DNA of 64,000 nt, taken from assembly GCF_002443255.2 (NCBI RefSeq), contig NW_019211454.1, forward strand, positions 67,471,282-67,535,281. The letters run 5' to 3'. Below are positions 53,410-64,000 of this stretch, piece by piece. The notes beneath the pieces are model-generated. The model did no database searches and had not been told where the DNA came from. It saw only the letters and a program-made list of their open reading frames with translations. Numbering within the stretch: the first letter of the stretch is position 1; the number at the start of each line of letters is the position of its first letter. The stretch is from Varroa destructor. Its lineage: Eukaryota > Arthropoda > Arachnida > Mesostigmata > Varroidae. Both the position numbers and the translations under genes were made by a program.

Positions 53410-54898
53410 GATTTTTTCAAGACTTACAAAAACTCATACAATATCTATCTGAGTAACATCAATCCACGAAAACCTACTACAGTGACAGCTGATAAATTAA
53501 ATCATATTTTTCGATTGTTATCGCTATCTGCCGATTACGTGCGTAGCGTTTTCGTATACGCGGACGTCGACCACCGTCAGGAGATGATAATAGGAAGGAC
53601 AGCCGTAGGGCTGGCTGTTTGCCTGGTTCACTGGCTGACATTGCGCACGGTTTTTCGTCCAGCAGCATCGTCAGTAGCAGCATCCTCGCAGAACGACTGG
53701 CGAAGCAGAGCTAAAACGACTCTCAACGGATGTCAGCCCGACGCCGACCAGTTGGCGACGGCCACACCGCCGGCGGTAGCGAATCGCACCAAGCGCTAAC
53801 CCACCAGCCGCCCTATTGACTGAATCGGGCTGTACCTGATCAGATTCGTGCGCGGAAAAGACGCCGATGGCCACGACCATTTTCGATTGACTGAGTCGAC
53901 GATAGTGAAAAAGGGGACCAACAACGTAATAAGCATGTCTCATCGTCATCGCTATTATTGCTGGTATCGTGGGACTATTGCCAGGCCGAATCAAGTTAAA
54001 ACAGGGCAACATCAAAAAATTCAACGATTTCGCGCTCCAAACCGCTTTACTCGACGCTTAATGCTCGTGTTTAGTCATATAATGCAACGTCAATGATACG
54101 TAAACGTTGGAAAAGAATATCGAAGCTGACGACTTCCTGTCGAGCAGAGCCGTAGAGCCACAGACAGCAAAGAGATTAATTAAAATGGCAAATACATTGA
54201 ACAACCAATAAGGACCAAAACCAAAAGCCGACCCAACTGTGATACACTGTATAACGCTCATCGCTGGCGGGAAAACTGTCGAGACAGGGGCGGACCACAG
54301 AGCATATAGCTTGCACGCTAGTGGTACCACGATCATTACTATTACTACCAGCGCTTCTTTACGATCTCAAATAAATCTTATCTACACAAACTCTTCGGCG
54401 CCAAAGGTGAAATAGATTTCGTTCATCTCTATACCGTCGTCTAGAAAGAGGCTTTACCAGGGGGCGTCGTGTCAGCGCCGCATGCGGCGAGATGTCGATG
54501 TCTTTTACAGATGAAAAAAGAGTTAACGGCTGTTCTAGCCAGTTTTCTGTGGGGTGTTTTATTTGTCTAGGTGCACGTTTGTCTGTCTGTATGTATTTGT
54601 ACGACTGTATTGAGGTGAGATGAGTACCTGGTGTCTGTCCGTCAAGCGTTTATTTAATCGCGAGATCACTCTGATGTTTAGATTCATTCCTCCTGGCGTC
54701 GCGTAGTCTCGGCATATATTGTTACAGGGCATGCCTATATATTTAGTATAAGGCTATAACGTTATCCGTCGTTATAACTATATAAGAGCGAAGTATAGGA
54801 AGAATAAACAAATTTGCCGGTTCAAGTGCGTTCCCGGTGATGGTGGGCCTGTTTGCGAATTTTTTCCGGTTCCAGCTCAGTACTCGTTTGGTTCTGTT

Positions 54899-56118
54899 AT
54901 GAACAGCGAAGCGACACGGGATGAGTGCAAGGATTGTCTATCCAGAAAGTTTCAATGGGAAGGACCAGCTTGCGTCGGAGAATATTATGGGCGGGTTTGA
55001 AGAGGTGATGAAAAGCTATACGCGTTTATCGAGGAGAAACAGTTTCCGTTGGAGCGTATCCGATTGCCGTTTGAGTCCGAGACGTTCTTAGAAAACGCTA
55101 AGTAATCGTGTTAATTGAACGGCTCCATCAACCAGCGTCTTATTGCAGTGTCGCCGTCTGATCTCGCCGCTTCTGTGATGATTACACGGGGCTACCTGAT
55201 GCATCGATGTATAATTGGACCCAAACCGTCTGCGTAGGTAGAACACTACTGTCGATCGTCTACATGCAGTATCGTGCATGCAGAGCAAAGCGCGAAAAAC
55301 AGTTAGATTCGACGCGTTTGCGTGCTACGGAAGAAGCTCGCAAACGAGTTAGAAGGCCTTGAAAAGGTGATGTTGGAAAAATTCAACGGGCGAATTTTCA
55401 TCTGAACTGGATAATCGCTGACGCAAAAACAAATCTTCCGGAATATGCCTTTGTCAATGAATCCTTGTCTCCAATCGCAGCGGCGCTGCAGATCGCATTA
55501 TTATAAGCCAAAGCGGTAATCATATCCTGTCACTCTGTAAAGAGAAAAGGACCTGCAGACGCTCAAAAGCCTGTAGCCGATATTAAAGCGCCTCTATATT
55601 GGTTCCGGCGTACACAGAAAAAGCTAGGTGCGGATATTGCTGACTTCTCAAGTTTAAGAGCCAAGAGGCATGTATTCTGGCGTCCGCTCCGATCCACAGG
55701 AATCCAGCTAGACAGCACAGACGCTGCAGTGCTTCAGAGATGGCGCGAGGATGTTGAGAAATGATTGGACAACGCTATTACAACAAACCCTCAACGCCTG
55801 CGTTGCTGGCACCTTCAAGAAAGAAACTAGCAAAGAACGCGAACAGCTCGAGACAAGCTTGGGAAATATATGAAGCTAATGCGGCCGAGTGGGATGGCAT
55901 GCACGGAAAATATACTTAGTACTAAATATGTCCGTCGGCATCACTATATGTAAAGACGAAGTGCAGAGGGAATCAACCGGGATTGGGCCAGCATTAGTCA
56001 CTACTACACCACGTATGTACACGAACGGTTGTTAGCCTTCATAATCTTCAGATACCGACGATGCTTGATGCTAGAAGAAGAAGAGATCTACCTCCTGCGA
56101 TTATCCAGTTTTTCATAA
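54899..56118 (+). pseudogene. Degraded coding-like stretch of unknown origin
   Basis: One frame starting at an ATG at 54899 runs to about 55235 with stops at 54998, 55103 and 55112. After an apparent frame change near 55236, a second frame is fairly open to 56116, with stops at 55360, 55504, 55762, 55828, about 55951 and 56116. Pieces such as LYAFIEEKQFPLERIRLPFE and LYWFRRTQKKLGADIADF read like real protein, with charged and aromatic residues mixed. I do not recognise the family. A decayed transposon or integrated-virus gene, or an old host pseudogene, are all possible. Stops are about half the chance density in the second frame, which is suggestive rather than strong. Confidence 0.3.
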
Positions 56119-56259
56119 CCACCCATGATTTTATCGGCGACGCTGCCATTGACGACGAGAGTAAATGAGTGGCAACCGATGCAAATCGTGACAACTCAGA
56201 GAGAAAAAGGATGGAAAAAGAAGGTGGCGTGTGCATCAATGAATGGTGAAGATCCTACA

Positions 56260-59200
56260 GGAAAATGGAAGCACTATGAGAAGTCGACAGGATGATGAGT
56301 CTAAATGTTGTTTTTTGAATCATTTGTAGTTGCTTGATTAAGTCGTCTTGAAGCTCATTCGTTTACCCAGTGTACATGTTAATATAATTCCTCCGTTTTT
56401 GCATATCTTCTACCGACGCGTTTGTAACCAACATTAATTTATACGATAGTTCTAACAATAGTAGTCGAAAGTCCTTATTATGTTTCCCATAAGGTAGCTG
56501 GGTGATGGGTTGCGCCCTATCATCATCATCCCCATAACGACCATCTTAGCGCGGCATATTTTGCTTAGCGTAGCCCTTCAGAGTATGTTTCTAGTAGATG
56601 TTGCCGTTGGCGAGATGCACTTCGCTTCCATTTGCTGTCAACCTGTCACTCATCATCACCGAATGCCCTATACACCACCGTACGCATGCACACACACACG
56701 AAGATACGAACCAATAGTTCTCTACGGCATATTTTAAACAACACAGTACATCCACAAAGACCTTGCGCGGGTCTTCTTAAAGCGCGGACCACACATAGCA
56801 CACGAATAAGCCCATCTGAATACTCACACACACAGACACATCGAGCCATCCAACCCAGCAGCAGCTGTCAAAGGGTCGTCAAATTATTTGACAGCTGATG
56901 ACCAGCGAGCAGTAGACCGCTGCATATACAGAACTAGGCTAATAAAACGGGGGCGGTCTCACTGATTCGGCTAGATGTATTCTTCAATCTGGCGGGCCTC
57001 TAGCAGAATATCAGCCTCGCCAATAGGCTGAGACATCACAGGGGGAAGCACGAATGCTCATATTTAGTGTTATCATCTATGTGTAAGTACTTTATTAAAT
57101 TGACTAAAGCGAACTAGGGCCCATGAGCTACACCAGATTAGTGAATAATATATCATAGTAGTGTACGTGCTTCTTAAACTTTAATAATTATTAAACAGGT
57201 AACAATAACGTCCATTTCAGTCATGTAATGTTATCGATAGCGATGCGCGTTGTCATCATTTTCCCCTCTGAATGGTCATGGACCAGGGCAATCTGGTTCA
57301 TTTTAGGTGCAGCTCTGTCGGCCCTATTGTCGACAAATGCCATTAGTCAACGCAGAACAATGATCAGTCTAGCAGTGTACTCCTTCCTGTAAACTTTACT
57401 CCCGTCCATCCTCCATACTTTCTGCTCCGCTTTTATCGTTATCTTCTTCCCAAGCATCAAACCGTTCTGGTATCTTTGCTGTAATTGGCCTTGTTGGGTC
57501 GATACTCCTACAGTGCCAGTAGATACTGCGATGTTGTAATATCCCTGTCGTGTATATAACTGTCAAGTGACAATAGTGATTTCCCACTACGGCTGATTAG
57601 TTAGGTGGCTAGATTACGCCAGGACAAGCCTGTAACAGACCTTACAGCGCCAATTTATTCACCGTAAGGTTGTCTGACGGCTCCGGTCGCATGCTCTAAT
57701 GCTGTTATAATTTAGCACGCCCTGAGTACACCTAGTTTAAGAATCTGCCCGTACCCGAAAATTAGCATCTAGCTCATCCGTCCATAGTATCATCGCAAAA
57801 AAATATCACTCGCTGCGGCGCGCAACGGCTGACTTCACAAAAGTCATGTCGGCAAATAATTGTGCCTGCCAGCAGGACATAGATCAACAGCTCTGCCACA
57901 CAAGGGTTCTGACAACAGCATAACTGCGGGCGTGCGTGTTCGGAAAACCACCTATAGATGGATCGGTCAACGTATACGATTAGGACAACAGTCGGAGCGC
58001 CAGCTCGCCCGCTCGTCACGGCTTCAGTGGCTCCGATTGTTAATGGCGTTATTGATGCCACACATCACTCTCAACTGAATTCCTGTCCGCCGGTTGTTCC
58101 TCTGTCGTGGTCAATAACGCCTACGTCTACCGGCCGATCCACGTCTAGCAGCGTGAACATGATCGCGTCGATGATGATCCAATGGCAACGAAGCACTGCT
58201 ACAAGCTGCAGCCATTAACATCGCCGTAGAACACCGACCATTCTGAATCTGTGTGTGTGTGTGTGTGTGTGTGTGAGAGCTTCATTTTAAGGCTTTTACA
58301 TAGCCACCATCAAATCGACAAATTTGAATGGGAGCAGTTGAAATAGCGCAACAGAAAGAGAAAGAGAGGGAGAGGGGTAATGCAGACGACAGTAAACACT
58401 CGACGACGACGACGATGATAAAAATGACAGTGCCCACCAAATACAATGGGGCACAAACCGGCATCGACAAAGAACAAATCCGAACGAGCCCGGAAATATG
58501 CCGTTACATTGTACACTTATTTGGTTATCGGAAACACCCTAACCGCTTCAAGTCGAGATCAACGAAAACATTTTTTGTATTTTGAAATTTGAATATTACT
58601 GAACTAAATATGCATCTTTTGACCGATGACCTTCTGACATTTGTGTGGTAACAACATAATCCCATCATCGAAGAACTGAAGAGTTACTTCTGGAGGGACA
58701 AATGATCTTTGCATTCGTCCACTCAAACTAAATTAACACCGTTAAGGAAGTTCCGCAAAGACAGAAACAGATGATAGTTTAATAATGCAAAACCCGGGCT
58801 CTATGACCTACATTGAAATTTTTCATTCACGTCCTTTTTTATTTTCGCCGCTTGATTAAGGACATATGTCATTTAGCGCTGTCATGGTGGAAAAATACGC
58901 CTCTCCTGTCCACTAGTTCTGGCTGTTTTTTTTCCGATCGTCTATTCTTAAGTTATTATTAAGTCAATCGTTTGGGCGGACGGCACCAATTCTTAATGCA
59001 CGATTCTCTTGTAATCCCACTTACTACGTAGTATGATCTTTTTTAGCGTTAGTGTGGACTTTACGTATATTCCTTACGTCATATTGTCGACTTTTCATTA
59101 TCTGTAATGAAATCGCCTAATTTAGCTGCGTTTCTGTGAAGTTTCGCAGATAGAAATACGGTCGGCTAGATAATCTAGCGTCAGTGCTTGTAAACTCAGG

Positions 59201-62200
59201 CATCGAGGTCTTTCTGGCCGGCTTTTTTCATTTGATACTATTTTAGTTTAGTTGATCGGCGAGTCCATGGCTATTGAAATGTCGGTCTTTCGCAATTATT
59301 TTGTCAACTTTTGTTCCATAATCGGTCTAGAAAAACATTTTTTCTAAAACGAAAACGATAGAAGCATGTTTGGGTCGTTTCTTCCAACGACGCATCTTGG
59401 GCTCAAATTTTCTATGGATTTTACCAGCATCTGTATCTTTATCGTAATATAACTAAAATATATAGCTAGTTTTTTCATTAATCTTCAAGGAGCTCTATGG
59501 TAGTATCCCTAAATAAAGGCACTCTTTAGCCAAGCCAAAGGCTTGACATTAACGCAACTTATATTACCTAACATATAAGCGATATAGTTAGAAAAACGGT
59601 CAATACTTTTTTTGACAGCCCTATATATATATATAGTTAGTCGTTAGCAAGACGTTTGTGCATACGTTAACGCCGAACAAATTGTACACCGTATGTGGCA
59701 GTCACTGAAGTTCGTTCTAGAAAGCAGTAATAATTATTTATCTAATATTGTTAGGACAGAGGACACAACCAGCAATTAATATTCACAGACAAGGGATACC
59801 GGATGCAAAAAATAGAAGGAAACTAATATGAATATTAAGCACATTTGATTAAAGTTTAACTTATTAAAACTTAACAACTTGGTAGAAGTTACGGTTATTG
59901 ATACGCGCTATCGTCAAAACTTTTCTTAGCAACCTTGTTCGCCTATTCAGGTATACTATACCGTCTGTTTGGTTCATATTTTTATCCGTAAATATGATAA
60001 CGATGGGCGTTCGTCCTCCCTGCAATGGGTATGATCTCAGGGGATCCCATTTTGGGCGTTTTGGGATCAGTGCAGCAGAGTACACAAGCTATCTGGGCCC
60101 AGAAACTTTTCACGATGGGCTATGTGAACAGCGAAGCTACGACCTAACGTCTATGTAAATCTCAGCAGCGCTTCGCTGTTGTTGTTGTCAGTTCCTCGAT
60201 CCACTTTTTTCGTCGTAATAGCAAGTGTTCAGTCAAAGTCGGACTAAAGCAAATAGTCCGCCATTGTGCGGAGTGGTGGCTTTTTGCTTCTGTCCGGTGA
60301 CCAGTGTTTCACCGGGACTACAGCAGATCAGTTTCCTTTTTCATCTTCCCAGAGGAGAGGCGTTGGTCCCTGGAGATTTAGAGTTCGGGCGCTGTAGCCG
60401 CTGTATGCCGAATGTTGTTGGATTGAGCTCCTACAGATCACAGTGAAATACCCCCAATAGAAAAGTAGACACAACAAAAGGGTTCTAGTCGAATTTAAGA
60501 GATATGGCCTCTCATAAAGGCGATGGTGGCGCCAGGGGAAGCTTATGCTAACGCTGGCGTGTACGCCGTATTTCCACTAGAAGTTAGTAATCTTAGCAGC
60601 AGCAACGGTAGTCATCGTAGGAGCTAATGGAAGGAGTTTACGGTTACATTGGCTGCAACAACGTGATTGATACAAGACAAGTTTTATCGGCACTTTATAG
60701 TCGGGGAAGAGAATTAGAAAGACGGGCTGAGCTTGGGAGGAAGGTAGGATAGAAGAAAAAGCGATTGCAGCGGATCAGGATAACAGGACGAGTTACGACT
60801 CCCTCGGAACAACCATAAGTGCGCTAGTACTCGTATGCTGAAACGATCAGTAGGCATGATTATAAGAACTAAATGAAATAATACTATTCGACGGAATGAA
60901 TATCGCTAGTGGCTACTCTATCGATGAACAGCTAAGTCAAGAGAGCCAGCTGGATTAAGAAAAAGAATCCGACCAATATATCAATCACACAAAAAGTCCG
61001 CCCGTCATGTTCACTTCAGCTTTTGCTAGTTGCTAGCGAATCACTGCTAAACTACTCTCGTCGCTATCCGATAGATGCTATTGCACCGCTGTCGTCGTCG
61101 TTATGATGCTCCCAACGACCGTCGTAGCTTATTACATTATACACATTATAATGTATGGAACAATCAGCGAAAAGCTGGATGACATTGTCTTAACTCTAAA
61201 CAGTTGCCGGCAGTATGCGGAGGATCTCGAGAGGGTGGAAGGGGCCGCCCGAAGATCGAGCGATGAGGAAACCCACAGTTAATGGCAAAGTACGGGGATA
61301 TTTTGTGCAAAGTTGACCCAGAAGAGTGAAACAGAGCAGGATGACACAGTCGAAGGACACCAAAGAAATAAGCGCTAAACAGGCCAAGTCCCGGTAACAA
61401 CTTCAGGGGGCGAACTCACCTTAGAAGAAATGCATGGATGGACGAAGACCAGCTCAGCCCGTCAACATGAACACCTTTGATGAGCGGTGAGCCCGCAGAG
61501 GAGCTCACTGCATCGAGAAGTTCGACGAAACTGCACTGCCATAGTCTACACAAGCAGTCACTCCGCTTGTGGCTAGTTTAATTTGCGACCAAGCCGCTGT
61601 CTTTTAGTATAGCAGCGTTCGTTAGCGATAGCATTCGAGTCATTCAGAGAAAACGATCGGTCGACGATCCGTGCGAGCCACCGGTCAGTTCAACTGTTCT
61701 GATCAATCAACTCGATTCGGAATAAGAAGAATAATATATAGCTTTGTATGTATCAGAAAATAGATAGAACAAAAATTCGAAGCGGGTAGTCGTAATAGGA
61801 CTACTTACAGGGAACTTGATGGGTGATGTGGTTGATCAGCTTTGTATTATAGCTATCGGCAAGCTGCCATTAAATCTTAGGCTTACTACAAGCCCATTAC
61901 CTCTTGGGGAAGCAAGCATGAAATTCTGGATATCAACAGGTACCATTAAATTATAGAATTGTTCTTGCCTTAATTGTAGCATGAGCTGATGCTTTGTGGT
62001 GCGCACAGGCTTCGCTGAAGCAGTACGTTCAAACGGGTAGCCCATAAGCCAAAAACTCATAGGCTTATCATTTGAAATTTTTCCCACTTCTATTTCTTCT
62101 ACTAATCATTGGGACCGAATTGGCAATATTATAAAACTATACGAACCTCGAAGAAAGCTAGCTTATTTACTGGCTAAGTATATTGTATTTTATAGCCTAC

Positions 62201-64000
62201 AACAATACCAATTTCATAGAATCAAGTACTTTGCCATGGGAATGTTCATTGCGATGGTTACCGATCTTGGCCGTCGACCATCTGCTCAGACGATACGACA
62301 GGCTAGTCGACAATAGCTTAATGAAGGATGTCTATCAGCGAAACTAGTAGAAATAGCATTTCTATCTTATCTCAGGTATTATACAAAGTTTAAGATCTAC
62401 GTTGGCGTATAGACAGATTCGATGGGCCTGCCCTCCTGTAACCCATGTACATGATCTCGCTGCGCTTGACGAACCATTTTTCGGTTGCTTTTTCTTTCAT
62501 CGCTCACAGTCTTTCCCCCACTATACTCCGTACCCTCTTCTGAGGTTCCTATAACAACCCTCCATTTATCGTTGTACCGCTGCCTCGGCGCTGCGAGGGA
62601 CTGTCGGACAAAGCGTATCCTAGCGAGTGTGTAATCAACCAGCCATTTCCATTACGCAAACAGACATAACAAGCCGCTTAACGTGGCGTTCTGCTGGATG
62701 ACTATTAACAACAATGAGGTCCGCTGTTGCTAGGGCTGATGATCTTGTCCCGGGAGTCATCGCAGGGGCTCGTAGTGGTGTCTTATGTTTATTGTGTCTG
62801 AAGGAACAGTCTCGTACGATGACGGCACACCGAGAGAGAAAGGGGGCAAAGGGGTTAAAAAGTGGCTATGACAGTAAGGCGTCAGGGGTGATTATTCCGG
62901 CTATAAAATTACTGCATCTTTGTAACGGAGCTGTTGGCGCGGCACGTCGAGACATCATGCTGTATGTATCAAACAGGACGTTTTTTCTTTCTTTTCTCGA
63001 GGTTGTCCGTCTCTTGCGATGTCTGTACGTCTGCCTGCCTGGCTGTCAATACCTTGTGTTGTCCTCTGATCGCTTGCTTTAGTCGTTCATAGCCGTTGTT
63101 ACCGGAACAGCCGTAGCAGTAGCGGTAGCAATAGCAGTATACACTATCGCAGTAGGAGCCAAGCAAAGCTGTTCTGTTCGTTGTTTGACTGAGGAATCAT
63201 TCACAGTCACCGTTGTTTCGCTAGCGCACAACTCACTGCTGGCTATCACCAGTCGATGTAGTCTCCCAACTGCCTAGACATTCAACATGCAACATCTAGC
63301 CTCTACCGATCCCTCCTCCCTCCTTCTCCTAAATCACTCAGGATGAGTTGTTTATGGCTAGGGTAAACGTCGCTGCTACTGTCGCCGCCGCCACGAGAGA
63401 CCAGCTAACGACAATGAACGAAGGCGAAAAAGACGAAGAAAGAAAACGACGACCATGATGATGTTGACGAGTGATCGGCGACTCCGTTGAGTGAATGACG
63501 CGTTACCGCCGCTGCTGCTACTACGAGTCCAACTCGACAACGGCTACGAATTTGTGTGTGAGGGGTGTGTGAAAGCGTAGCGTATGTTTGTATCCACGAC
63601 GAAAATCCTGCCACTCCTTGTCGTGTCTAGATTACTTCGTAGGCACTAAATGCTTTTCAGTCACCCACCCTCATCGAGTAACAACCGACTGAGACTTCGT
63701 AAGACAAAGAGGACATTTATACGGCCTTTATATTTTGAGCGAAAATATGCCAATGAAGACACAATGTCATGATGATACGGATGATCGACAAATCCTAAAT
63801 TCAAATCATGATCATGTTTACTCTAAACAGTATGGGCAAAAGAAAATGAAAATTGCGTAAAGCACTAGAATACACTTCGTACTTAAAATAAAATCCTCCT
63901 TATATTCCTTATAATAAAAGGGTAAAATGATAATCATTATCTCGCTTAACTAGATACCGTTCTTGGACGTTTTCCTATTCAAGCTCTATAGTTTTCTCAG
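56260..64000. other. Non-coding tract at the end of the window
   Basis: No gene recognised. It holds a TG run at 58250-58275, an AT-rich stretch at about 58.6-60.0 kb, and ordinary mixed sequence up to the end. Open frames are short and look random. Confidence 0.5.
58250..58275 (+). repeat. (TG)n microsatellite
   Basis: Uninterrupted TG run of about 13 units. Confidence 0.95.

Larger units (their letters stand above)
17393..54700. other. Gene-poor tract downstream of Teashirt
   Basis: I recognise no protein, tRNA or rRNA in this 37 kb. Open frames are mostly below 130 codons and are explained by repeats or chance. AT-rich parts include about 25.2-27.0, 30.1-32.0, 35.4-36.7, 38.0-39.4 and 40.0-43.6 kb. 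More GC-balanced, repeat-rich parts include about 19.7-25.0, 27.1-30.1, 32.1-33.3 and 48.4-50.8 kb. Clusters of homeodomain-type TAAT/ATTA cores occur, for example at 18585-18640, but such cores are expected by chance in AT-rich DNA. Confidence 0.55.

Noticed and set aside
54058..54336. Minus-strand frame encoding a hydrophobic, membrane-like peptide of about 92 residues
   Set aside because: It suggests two or three membrane segments, but T-rich strands give such frames by chance. No family was recognised and no clear splice sites were seen. It is worth one protein search, no more.

Overview
The window is eukaryotic and almost certainly arthropod. It carries one confidently recognisable protein-coding segment, a very large terminal exon at 12885-15562 on the + strand. 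It encodes most of a Teashirt/Tiptop-family zinc-finger transcription factor. The exon has a strong splice acceptor, invertebrate-style Gln- and Ala-rich linkers and blocks shared with insect Teashirt. The rest looks like long introns and intergenic DNA, full of AT, CA, GAC, CAG and tetranucleotide microsatellites. A chelicerate, perhaps a parasitiform mite, is my best guess, but this is inference only.

Layout. 1-10372 is 5' flank or intron, with simple repeats, a GC-rich block with A-rich tail (2770-3096) and a perfect palindrome (5194-5224). 10373-10479 is a candidate short exon with good splice signals but no recognised peptide. 10480-12884 is probably an intron. 12885-15562 is the Teashirt terminal exon. 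15563 to about 17.4 kb is the likely 3' UTR, with two AATAAA hexamers at 17378-17392. From there to the end, about 46.6 kb, I see no convincing gene. That stretch alternates between AT-rich sequence (for example about 25.2-27.0, 30.1-32.0, 40-43.6 and 58.6-60 kb) and more GC-balanced, repeat-rich sequence. The one coding-like trace in it is a stop-interrupted stretch at 54899-56118.

A developmental transcription factor beside a large gene-free tract fits a regulatory landscape, as is known for teashirt/tiptop genes in insects. No enhancer can be proven from the sequence alone. I found no convincing tRNA, rRNA, CRISPR array or complete transposon.

The best leads for follow-up are: the finger architecture of the protein, with three Teashirt-type fingers, an extra C2HC-like motif and a Tiptop-type C-terminal finger; the missing 5' exon; the palindrome; a four-phase tetranucleotide array at 49723-49854; a pre-miRNA-sized hairpin near 41.2 kb; and the degraded coding-like stretch near 55 kb. 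I did not find a clearly new multi-gene system.
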